From DAOQTX01 sp035340715 (GTDB lineage: Bacteria; Bacteroidota; Bacteroidia; AKYH767-A; OLB10): a DNA stretch of 64,000 nucleotides. A program made the position numbers and the translations under genes. Of this stretch, positions 18,224 to 26,120 are shown one piece after another. The notes under the pieces were generated by a model. The model was given only the letters and a program-made list of their open reading frames with translations, searched no databases and had not been told where the DNA came from. The first letter of the stretch is position 1. Every line of letters begins with the position of its first letter. Where the stretch lies: the NCBI GenBank assembly GCA_035340715.1, contig DAOQTX010000005.1, positions 1 through 64,000 on the forward strand. Direction: 5' to 3'.

Positions 18224-19837
18224 ATGAAAAAGAAAATTTTTTTAATCGCATCCTTTTTAGGATTTAGCACTTTAGTAAGTGCCTTCTGTGGTTTTTATGT
18301 TTCAACCGACATGGCCTCATTGTTCAACAAGTCTTCGCAAGTAATTGTGGTGCGTAGCAACGATCGAAGTACGATTACCATGTCGAGCGATTTTCAAGGC
18401 GATGTTAAGGACTTTGCAATGGTAATACCTGTGCCGGTAGTGATTTCAAAGTCAGACATTAAGTTAGTAAATCAATCAGTATTTGACAAGCTTAATGCGT
18501 ATTCCATGCCTCGATTAGCAGAGTATCACGATCCTTATCCATGTGGGAGATATTTTATGGATGAGGAAGTAGAACTTTCAAGTGTAAAGAGCAGTTCCAT
18601 TGCCGCCAGTGCAGATATGGTTAGGGAAGTGAAAAAAGAAAAAAGTGTAAAGATTGAAGCTACTTACACAGTAGGTGAGTATGATATTATTATTCTATCT
18701 GCTAAAGAATCGGATGGTTTGCAATACTGGCTTGAGGATAACGGTTATAAAATTCCCGCTAAAGCTCAAAAGGTATTAGAGCCTTATGTAAAAAGCAACA
18801 TGAAATTTTTTGTAGTGAAAGTAAACTTGAAAGAATTTGGTAAAGATGGATTTAATGTATTACGTCCAATCCAAATCACTTTTGAATCTCCAAAATTTAT
18901 GTTGCCAATTCGCTTGGGAATGGCAAATGCCAATGGCCCACAGGACATGATTGTTTACATGCTTACAGAAAAAGGTAGAGTGGAGACCAGTAATTACAGA
19001 ACGGTAAAAATTCCGACCGATAGAAATATTCCTTTAACCGTGAAAAGTGAATTCAAAAGTTTTTACGATGCATTGTACAAAAAAGCTTATGAAAGAGAAG
19101 GAAAAAATGTGGTGTTTCTAGAATACAGTTGGGACCTGAATTCTTCAAACTTTGTTAAGTGTGATCCTTGTGCTTCGACACCACCGGTATATGCCGATTT
19201 AAAAGAAGCAGGTGTTTGGTGGTTGGCAGACGCATCACGACAAAGAGGATTCGGAGGCTATGAAGGAAACTTGCATTTTACCCGATTGCATGTTACTTAC
19301 GATAGAGAAAACTTCCCAATGGATCTTATGTTTCAGGAAACTCCTGATAAACAAAACTTTCAAGGTAGATATGTAGTACATAATCCGGCTATTGGGCCAT
19401 TCGAATGCAGAGAAGGAAAAAAATATTTAACCGAACTCAGACAAAGACGGTATAAGGAAGTGAACGAACTCTCCTATCTTACCGGATGGAGAGCTGCAAA
19501 GTATCAATCGTACATTTATGAGTTTGAAGAGGTTCCTCAACCACAACGTTATGACGATATTCAAGATGAAGGAAGAATGCAACAAAATAGTGGTGATGAC
19601 AAGGATCGTGTTTTGAATAAGGAGAATAGAGTTTCGAAGCAAGGGTCAAGCGAAAAAGTTTTTACACAGGAAATTGCACAACAAGTAAAAGATACTTTTA
19701 TTGCTTTAGGAGATACACTCAGTAGAGAAATCAGAGCAGGAATACAGCCCTTTGCCGGCAATGATTCGGTAGTTTACTTTGCTGCTGCAATGATATTATT
19801 ATTGGTTGCTGGTGCGGTACTGATTAAAAAAGTATAA
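18224..19837 (+). CDS. DUF2330 domain protein, membrane-anchored
   Basis: 537 residues. The ATG at 18224 (MKKKIFLIASFLGF) is preferred over the in-frame ATG at 18212 because it opens the signal peptide directly. After the leader comes the DUF2330 region, starting FCGFYVSTDMASLFNKSSQ and continuing with STITMSSDFQGDVKDFAMVIPVP. A second conserved part includes WGLLAD-like and YDRENFPMDLMFQET stretches. The C-terminus has one transmembrane helix (DSVVYFAAAMILLLVAGAVLI) and a short KK tail, so the domain should face the periplasm. The gene directly follows the RnfD-like gene. No function is established for DUF2330. Confidence 0.8.
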   Translation: MKKKIFLIASFLGFSTLVSAFCGFYVSTDMASLFNKSSQVIVVRSNDRSTITMSSDFQGDVKDFAMVIPVPVVISKSDIKLVNQSVFDKLNAYSMPRLAEYHDPYPCGRYFMDEEVELSSVKSSSIAASADMVREVKKEKSVKIEATYTVGEYDIIILSAKESDGLQYWLEDNGYKIPAKAQKVLEPYVKSNMKFFVVKVNLKEFGKDGFNVLRPIQITFESPKFMLPIRLGMANANGPQDMIVYMLTEKGRVETSNYRTVKIPTDRNIPLTVKSEFKSFYDALYKKAYEREGKNVVFLEYSWDLNSSNFVKCDPCASTPPVYADLKEAGVWWLADASRQRGFGGYEGNLHFTRLHVTYDRENFPMDLMFQETPDKQNFQGRYVVHNPAIGPFECREGKKYLTELRQRRYKEVNELSYLTGWRAAKYQSYIYEFEEVPQPQRYDDIQDEGRMQQNSGDDKDRVLNKENRVSKQGSSEKVFTQEIAQQVKDTFIALGDTLSREIRAGIQPFAGNDSVVYFAAAMILLLVAGAVLIKKV

Positions 19838-19853
19838 AACATCTCGACAAAAT

Positions 19854-19882
19854 GTGGGCACTACATTTAAGTGCCCACTTTT
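19854..19882. terminator. Bidirectional terminator between the DUF2330 gene and metH
   Basis: GTGGGCACT (19854-19862) and AGTGCCCAC (19870-19878) form a perfect 9-bp stem with a 7-nt loop. It is followed by TTTT on the plus strand and preceded by AAAA (TTTT on the minus strand). It sits in the 46-bp gap between convergent genes and can serve both. Confidence 0.85.
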
Positions 19883-19883
19883 A

Positions 19884-22800
19884 TTAAATAAGATTACTGC
19901 TCAACCATTGTTCCACTTCTTTTAAAGGCATATTTTTTCTTTTGGCGTAATCGCTTAGCTGATCATTATTTAATTTACCTACTGAAAAATAATGTGCATC
20001 AGGATGTGCGAAATACAAGCCGCTCACCGCTGCACTAGGAACCATAGCCATGTTTTCAGTCAAAGTAATTCCGGAATTCTTTTCAACATCAAGTAATTGC
20101 CAAAGAGTTATTTTTTCTGTGTGATCGGGTTGAGCAGGATAACCTGGCGCAGGTCGTATTCCGTCATATTTTTCTTTGATTAATTCCTCGTTCGAAAGAT
20201 TTTCTGATGCAGCATAACCCCATATTTCAGTTCTGATTTTTTTATGCATCAATTCTGCAAACGCTTCAGCCAGTCGATCGGCAAGTGCCTTTAACATGAT
20301 GGCAGAATAGTCATCATGATCTTTTTCAAATTCATTTAGCTTTTCTTCAATTCCAAATCCGGTGGATAAGGCGAAAGCGCCCAAATGATCTGTAGGTTCA
20401 TGGCTTGATACAGATTGAGGTCTAATAAAATCAGCTAATGCTATATTCTTTTCACCTTCTCTTTTCTTGCTTTGCTGTCTTATGGTATAGAAAGTATGAA
20501 TCACCTTTTTCGATTCAGCATCCATTATTTTAATATCGTCTTCTTCACTGAAAGCCGGAAAAATACCAACCACAGCATTTGCGCTCAGCCATTTTTCTTC
20601 AATAATTTTTCTGAGCATTTTATTTGCATCATCAAAAAGTTGTTTGGCTTCTGTACCTCTTTCAGGATGATCCAATATTTTAGGATAACTGCCTTTCATT
20701 TCCCATGCTATAAAGAAAGGTGTCCAATCGATGTATTGACTAATTTCTTCGAGTGAATAATCCGTATAAACATGCACTCCGCTTTGTTTAGGTGCTTTTA
20801 CTTCTATGCTATTCAATGGAAATTTATTTTGCCTTGCCTCTTCAATTGAAATTAATTGTAATTGAGATTGACTGGCGTTGTGATATTGACGAGTTTTTTC
20901 GTTCTCTAATTTTATTTGCTTAATGAAGTTGTTTTTTTGTTCATCAGACAATAAACAACTTACTACCGGTACACTTCGAGATGCATCGTTCACATGAATA
21001 ACCGAATGATCATAATAGGGCTCAATCTTTACTGCGGTGTGTACTTTAGATGTAGTGGCACCACCGATTAACAGTGGAATGGTCAAAGATTCTCTTTGCA
21101 TTTCTTTTGCTACATGAACCATCTCATCCAGCGAAGGAGTTATAAGACCACTAAGCCCAATGATATCTGCATTTTCAGACTTTGCAACAGATAATATTTT
21201 CTCGGACGATACCATCACTCCCAAATCAATGATCTCATAATTGTTACAAGCCAGTACTACTCCAACTATGTTCTTTCCAATGTCATGCACATCGCCTTTT
21301 ACGGTAGCCAATACTATTTTACCTTTTGATTTACCTTTTACTTTTTCTTCCTCAATGTAAGGGGTGAGATAAGCAACTGCTTTCTTCATCACGCGGGCGC
21401 TCTTCACTACTTGTGGCAGAAACATTTTACCGGCACCAAATAAGTCACCAACCGTGCTCATTCCATTCATCAATGGACCTTCAATAACTTCAAGTGCCTT
21501 GCTGCATTGCTGACGTGCTTCTTCAGTGTCTTGTTCTATAAAATCGGTAATACCTTTTACTAAAGCATGTGTTAAACGATCTTGAACATTTCCTTTACGC
21601 CATTCCGCTTCTTGTGTATTTGCTTTTTCTTTTCCATCTCCTTTTACTTTTTCGGCATATTCAACCAATCGTTCTCCGGCTTCTTCATTTTTATTGAGCA
21701 ACACATCTTCCACCAAACTTAATAATTCCTTCTCGATTTCATCATAAACCTGCAATTGAGATGGGTTAACAATTCCCATGTCCATTCCATTCTTAATGCC
21801 ATGAAAAAGAAAGGCTGCATGAATGGCTTCGCGCACATGATCGTTTCCACGAAAGGAAAAAGAAACATTGCTTACTCCTCCACTAATTTTGGCCAAAGGC
21901 AAATTATTTTTAATCCAATGAGACGCTTCGAAGTAACTGATGGCATTTTTTTTATGCTCTTCCATGCCGGTAGCAACAGGAAAAATATTAGGATCGAAAA
22001 TGATGTCTTGAGGAGGAAAATGAACTTTATGTACAAGAATATCATAGGCTCTTTTGGCTATTTCAATTCTTCGTTCTGTGGTATCGGCTTGTCCAAGTTC
22101 ATCAAATAACATCACGATTACTGCAGCTCCAAATTTTCGAACCAGATGAGCTTCTTGTATAAATTGTTGTTCACCCGATTTGAGAGAAATTGAGTTTACA
22201 ATTGCTTTTCCTTGCACACATTTCAATCCGGCCTCGATTACTTCAAACTTTGAAGAGTCAATCATAACGGGCACTCTTGAAATATCGGGCTCACTTGCTA
22301 TTAAGTTAAGAAACTTTGTCATGGATTCAACTGCATCAATCATGCCTTCATCCATATTGATGTCTATGGCTTGTGCGCCTCCTTCCACTTGCTCTCGAGC
22401 TACCGTAAGGGCTTCATCAAATTTATTTTCTTTAATCAATCGAAGGAATTTTTTGGAACCGGTAACATTAGTTCTTTCACCAACATTGAAAAAATTTGAT
22501 TCCGGCCGAAGCGTTACTGCTTCTAGTCCACTCAGTCTTAAAAAAGGGTCAATATTTGGAATTTTACGAGGCTCATGTTTCTTGGCATGTGCAGCAATGT
22601 GCTTTATGTGTTCTGGAGTTGTGCCACAACATCCTCCAATAATATTCACAAAACCACTGGATAGAAAGTCATCCACCAAACTGCACATCTGTTCAGGTGT
22701 TTCATCGTATTCTCCAAATTGATTGGGCAGACCTGCATTTGGATAACAGGATATTAGGAACGGTGCTTTCGCAGACAATTCTTCCAGATAAGGTCGCATT

Positions 22801-23537
22801 TCCTTGGCGCCTAAAGCGCAGTTTAATCCAATGCTCAACAATGGCACATGAGAAACCGAATTTAAAAAAGCTTCAACTGTTTGTCCGGACAATGTTCTAC
22901 CACTAGCATCTGTAATGGTTCCGGAAATCATGATGGGCAGTTGATTGTTTTTTTCTTCGAATATGTTTTGAATAGCAACCAATGCTGCTTTGGCATTTAA
23001 TGTATCAAAAATGGTTTCGACCAAAAGCAAATCGCAACCTCCATCAATGAGTCCTCGAACTTGTTCTTCATATGCTTGACATACTTGATCAAAAGTTACA
23101 GCCCGATAGCCAGGATTATTTACATCAGGGGAAAGTGAAAGCGTACGATTGGTAGGTCCAATCGCTCCAGCAACGAATCTCGGAACTTTCGAGTCAAATT
23201 CGTCAACTGCATTTCGTGCAATCTTAGCGGACTCAAGATTGATCTCATACGCTAATTCTTCCATGCGATAATCAGCTAGTGAGATGCGTTGTGCATTGAA
23301 GGTATTGGTTTCAATAATATCTGCTCCGGCATTTAAATATTCTGTATGAATCGATTTAATAATATCGGGTCGTGTTAGACTCAATAAGTCATTATTGCCT
23401 TTTAAATCACTATTCCAATCCTTAAATCGATCACCCCGATAATCAGACTCTGATAGCTTATACCGTTGAATCATCGTGCCCATAGCACCATCTATGATCA
23501 AGATGCGTTTTTGAGCTTCTGTTCGGATATTATTCAT
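19884..23537 (-). CDS. metH: Cobalamin-dependent methionine synthase
   Basis: A 1,217-residue full-length enzyme that methylates homocysteine with methyl-tetrahydrofolate via methylcobalamin. Domains in order: homocysteine-binding with Zn ligands C240 and C303-C304 (GGCCGTTP), pterin-binding (about 345-610, NVGERTNVTGS), cobalamin cap and binding with GDVHDIGKN (lower-ligand H751), and AdoMet-binding reactivation (about 890-1217, RPAPGYPAQPDH). All four modules are intact. It is a single-gene unit with a terminator after it. Upstream, on the same strand, lie a TTG/TACCTTTG promoter, a SAM-I aptamer and an intrinsic terminator 24 bp before the ATG, so expression should fall when SAM is plentiful. 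Confidence 0.97.
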   Translation of the reverse strand: MNNIRTEAQKRILIIDGAMGTMIQRYKLSESDYRGDRFKDWNSDLKGNNDLLSLTRPDIIKSIHTEYLNAGADIIETNTFNAQRISLADYRMEELAYEINLESAKIARNAVDEFDSKVPRFVAGAIGPTNRTLSLSPDVNNPGYRAVTFDQVCQAYEEQVRGLIDGGCDLLLVETIFDTLNAKAALVAIQNIFEEKNNQLPIMISGTITDASGRTLSGQTVEAFLNSVSHVPLLSIGLNCALGAKEMRPYLEELSAKAPFLISCYPNAGLPNQFGEYDETPEQMCSLVDDFLSSGFVNIIGGCCGTTPEHIKHIAAHAKKHEPRKIPNIDPFLRLSGLEAVTLRPESNFFNVGERTNVTGSKKFLRLIKENKFDEALTVAREQVEGGAQAIDINMDEGMIDAVESMTKFLNLIASEPDISRVPVMIDSSKFEVIEAGLKCVQGKAIVNSISLKSGEQQFIQEAHLVRKFGAAVIVMLFDELGQADTTERRIEIAKRAYDILVHKVHFPPQDIIFDPNIFPVATGMEEHKKNAISYFEASHWIKNNLPLAKISGGVSNVSFSFRGNDHVREAIHAAFLFHGIKNGMDMGIVNPSQLQVYDEIEKELLSLVEDVLLNKNEEAGERLVEYAEKVKGDGKEKANTQEAEWRKGNVQDRLTHALVKGITDFIEQDTEEARQQCSKALEVIEGPLMNGMSTVGDLFGAGKMFLPQVVKSARVMKKAVAYLTPYIEEEKVKGKSKGKIVLATVKGDVHDIGKNIVGVVLACNNYEIIDLGVMVSSEKILSVAKSENADIIGLSGLITPSLDEMVHVAKEMQRESLTIPLLIGGATTSKVHTAVKIEPYYDHSVIHVNDASRSVPVVSCLLSDEQKNNFIKQIKLENEKTRQYHNASQSQLQLISIEEARQNKFPLNSIEVKAPKQSGVHVYTDYSLEEISQYIDWTPFFIAWEMKGSYPKILDHPERGTEAKQLFDDANKMLRKIIEEKWLSANAVVGIFPAFSEEDDIKIMDAESKKVIHTFYTIRQQSKKREGEKNIALADFIRPQSVSSHEPTDHLGAFALSTGFGIEEKLNEFEKDHDDYSAIMLKALADRLAEAFAELMHKKIRTEIWGYAASENLSNEELIKEKYDGIRPAPGYPAQPDHTEKITLWQLLDVEKNSGITLTENMAMVPSAAVSGLYFAHPDAHYFSVGKLNNDQLSDYAKRKNMPLKEVEQWLSSNLI

Positions 23538-23561
23538 TTTAGTTTATTCTGTATTGGTCAC

Positions 23562-23594
23562 AAAAAAAATCTCTTTCGTTGTCGAAAGAGATTT
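23562..23594 (-). terminator. Expression-platform terminator of the metH SAM riboswitch
   Basis: On the minus strand a perfect 12-bp stem (AAATCTCTTTCG / CGAAAGAGATTT, loop ACAA) runs into a T-run, 24 bp upstream of the metH ATG. The 5' arm UUUCGAC can alternatively pair with GUCGAGA just after the aptamer's P1 strand (7 pairs, one G-U), giving a possible antiterminator. SAM binding would stabilise P1 and allow termination. Confidence 0.9.
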
Positions 23595-23627
23595 ATCATT
23601 ATTTTATGTTTAATTCAAATCGTCTCG

Positions 23628-23735
23628 ACTTATTTGCCCTTGTTATATTACAAGGATGTGAATTGGCACCTTTCCCATTTAGGGGAGGTTGTCAAGGCAT
23701 CATAGGGCACATTCCCTCAGCCTTTCTTAATAAGT
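23628..23735 (-). promoter_or_regulatory. SAM-I (S-box) riboswitch aptamer upstream of metH
   Basis: The 108-nt minus-strand RNA contains the S-box core elements in order: P1 ACUUAUU (23735-23729) pairing with AAUAAGU (23634-23628); AGGCUGAGGGA...GCCCUAUGAUGCCU forming the P2 arm; CAACCUCCCC and GGGAAAGG as P3; the conserved GGUGCCAAUUC; and P4 CCUUGU/ACAAGG. These match the SAM-I consensus in sequence and fold. It is followed by a perfect terminator and metH, which regenerates methionine, so the logic is a transcriptional OFF switch. The assignment is from sequence and fold by eye. Confidence 0.93.
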
Positions 23736-23754
23736 GTTGTTTAAGAACGAAGTG

Positions 23755-23786
23755 CAAAGGTAATAAAAGTCTCATTTTAATGTCAA
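23755..23786 (-). promoter_or_regulatory. Promoter of the metH riboswitch transcript
   Basis: On the minus strand, TTG (23784-23786) and TACCTTTG (23755-23762) are 21 bp apart, fitting the phylum consensus. The -7 box ends 19 bp before the aptamer P1 strand, so transcription would start a few bases ahead of the riboswitch. Confidence 0.7.
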
Positions 23787-23886
23787 TTATTAAAAAATCC
23801 ATTAAATTATTAATTGGTTACAAATCAAAATTTTAATTTTAAAAAACTTAAAGTATATTTGAATTAAATCATTAATCAAAAAGCAG

Positions 23887-23970
23887 ATGTTTTTATTAGT
23901 GCTTTCTATCTCACTAATGTATTTAACGTATATCCTTTATAAGTTAAGGGTTGCTCGTCCCGAATTTTAA
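23887..23970 (+). CDS. Possible 27-residue membrane micro-ORF
   Basis: An ATG-to-TAA frame encodes MFLLVLSISLMYLTYILYKL followed by RVARPEF: one hydrophobic helix and a short positively charged tail, the look of a single-pass micro-protein. A TATATTTG octamer at 23854-23861 could be a -7 box, and hairpins follow (TTTAAGT/ACTTAAA after the stop; CTCATT/AATGAG with T6 at 24001-24022). So it may be a separate transcription unit between metH and the S9 peptidase. Chance occurrence in AT-rich DNA is possible; no family is recognised. Confidence 0.3.
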   Translation: MFLLVLSISLMYLTYILYKLRVARPEF

Positions 23971-24000
23971 GTGCCCATTACTTAAATTTCACAAAAGAGG

Positions 24001-24022
24001 CTCATTAATAAATGAGTTTTTT
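24001..24022 (+). terminator. Small hairpin with T-run before the S9 peptidase gene
   Basis: CTCATT (24001-24006), loop AATA, AATGAG (24011-24016), then six T. The stem is short and AT-rich, so it is a weak intrinsic terminator. It lies 32 bp before the peptidase ATG and would terminate whatever is read from the micro-ORF region. Confidence 0.45.
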
Positions 24023-24054
24023 GCATTTTTATCCTCCCAATCAAAATTAATAAT

Positions 24055-26103
24055 ATGAAAGCAGTCTCATTTTTTATTGTATTGATAACTCCATTTATGG
24101 TTTTTTCTCAATCCAAATTGCTAACACCGGAGAAACTAATGCAATTGAATCGTATTTCAGAGCATGTTCAAAGTGCTGACGGAAAATATGTTTTTTATGT
24201 TCAACGAAAAATGTCAATTGAATTAAACAAAGGCAACTCCGATATCTATCGTTACGATATGACTTCAGGAGAAAATAAAGCAATATTGAATGGGCCGTAC
24301 AATGAATCAACTCCTCAACTCATTCCAGGGACAAGGAGAATTGCATTTTTATCTAGTGCTGATGGAAGTAGTCAAATTTATGAGTGCAATTATGATGGAT
24401 CTGACATTAAGCAGGTCACTGGTATTGCATCTGGTATAAATGAATATGGTTTTGCAAATACTGGAAATAGAGTTTGGTTTACCAGTGATGTTAAACTTGA
24501 TAAACAGTTGAAAGATATTCACTCAGATCTTCCTAAAACAGAAGCTCGTTTAATGGATGGATTAATGTACAAACATTGGAATGCCTGGCACGATTACGCG
24601 TATAGCCATATTTTTATAGCCGAATATTCGAATGGCGCATTAAGCAGTCGCCCGATTGATATTATGAATGATACTCAATTTGATTCTCCACTAAAACCTT
24701 TTGGTGGTGCTGAACAAATTTCTTTTTCTCCCGATGGCAAAAAGATCGCTTATACGTGTAAGAAACTCATCGGTACTTCTTATGCCCTAAGCACAAATTC
24801 AGAAATTTATCTATATGATCTTGAGAACAATTCAGACATTGTTGTAAGTGCAGGGATGCCAGGTTATGATGTAAATCCTGTATTTTCTTCTGATGGGAAT
24901 AAGCTGATGTGGTTAAGCATGGAAACTCCGGGATACGAAGCAGATCGAAATCGAATTTTTCAATACGATTTTCAAACTAAGAATAAAGCAGAATTAACGG
25001 TTGGGTTTGATTACAGTGTAGATAAAGCTGTGTACACGAACGATGGGAATGGCATTTATTTTTTAGCCGGTAAGGAAGCCACACATCAATTGTATTACAT
25101 GAGTTTGAATGCAAAAGTTAAGAAGGGGATAACGCAGTTAACCAATGTGCAAGCAGACATTCAAAATTTTGATGTAGTTCAATTGTCAAAGAAAAACACA
25201 CAGATTATTATCTCCATGATGGCAATAGATGCACCAACTTCTTTGTATAAATTGGATTCAAAGTATGCACCAGTACTTATTGTTAATCCTAACAAAACTG
25301 AACTGGCAGAAATAAAATTTGGAAAGGTTGAAAAGCGAATGGTAAAAACCACCGACCAAAAAGACATGTTGACTTGGGTGATTTATCCTCCCGATTTTGA
25401 TCCAACAAAAAAGTACCCAACCTTATTGTATTGTCAAGGTGGACCGCAAAGTACCGTTAGTCAGTTCTTTTCTTATCGATGGAATTTTCAAATGATGGCT
25501 GCCAATGGATATATAGTGGTGGCACCCAATAGAAGAGGACTCCCTTCATTTGGTGAAGCATGGAATGATCAAATAACCAACGACTGGGGAGGACAAGCTA
25601 TGCAAGATTTGTTAAGTGCTATTGATGATGTAAGTAATGAAAAATGGTGCGATAAAGATAGATTGGGAGCTGTAGGAGCTAGCTTTGGTGGTTATTCCGT
25701 TTATTGGTTGGCTGGAAATCATAAAAAGAGATTTAAAACATTTATATCTCATTGTGGTGTTTTCAATCTGGAATCAATGTATGGAAGTACCGAAGAATTG
25801 TTTTTTGTAAATCACGATATGAAAGGACCTTATTGGGCAAGCGATTACAAAAAGAACTATGAGAAGTTTTCGCCACATACCTATATCGCCAATTGGGATA
25901 CACCTTTATTGGTCATTCACAATGAACTTGATTTTAGAGTTCCGCTTTCGCAAGGGATGGAAGCGTATACTGCTGCTCAACTTATGGGAGTTCCAAGCAA
26001 GTTTTTATACTTTCCTGATGAAGGGCATTGGGTAAACAAGCCTCAGAATGCTATTTTATGGCAACGCGTATTTTTTGAATGGCTTGATACGTATTTAAAA
26101 TAA
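24055..26103 (+). CDS. S9 family (prolyl oligopeptidase-type) peptidase, secreted
   Basis: A 682-residue exported serine peptidase of the acylaminoacyl/dipeptidyl-peptidase type. Signal peptide MKAVSFFIVLITPFMVFSQ, then a beta-propeller of TolB-like blades (ISFSPDGKKIAYT, NPVFSSDGNKLMWLS) to about residue 400, then an alpha/beta hydrolase domain. The catalytic triad is S543 (GASFGGY), D626 (NELDFRVP) and H658 (DEGHWV). It would trim peptides in the periplasm. A TonB-dependent receptor gene follows after 17 nt, then gldD, suggesting cotranscription. Confidence 0.93.
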   Translation: MKAVSFFIVLITPFMVFSQSKLLTPEKLMQLNRISEHVQSADGKYVFYVQRKMSIELNKGNSDIYRYDMTSGENKAILNGPYNESTPQLIPGTRRIAFLSSADGSSQIYECNYDGSDIKQVTGIASGINEYGFANTGNRVWFTSDVKLDKQLKDIHSDLPKTEARLMDGLMYKHWNAWHDYAYSHIFIAEYSNGALSSRPIDIMNDTQFDSPLKPFGGAEQISFSPDGKKIAYTCKKLIGTSYALSTNSEIYLYDLENNSDIVVSAGMPGYDVNPVFSSDGNKLMWLSMETPGYEADRNRIFQYDFQTKNKAELTVGFDYSVDKAVYTNDGNGIYFLAGKEATHQLYYMSLNAKVKKGITQLTNVQADIQNFDVVQLSKKNTQIIISMMAIDAPTSLYKLDSKYAPVLIVNPNKTELAEIKFGKVEKRMVKTTDQKDMLTWVIYPPDFDPTKKYPTLLYCQGGPQSTVSQFFSYRWNFQMMAANGYIVVAPNRRGLPSFGEAWNDQITNDWGGQAMQDLLSAIDDVSNEKWCDKDRLGAVGASFGGYSVYWLAGNHKKRFKTFISHCGVFNLESMYGSTEELFFVNHDMKGPYWASDYKKNYEKFSPHTYIANWDTPLLVIHNELDFRVPLSQGMEAYTAAQLMGVPSKFLYFPDEGHWVNKPQNAILWQRVFFEWLDTYLK

Positions 26104-26120
26104 TTCCGTTTCTAAAGAAG

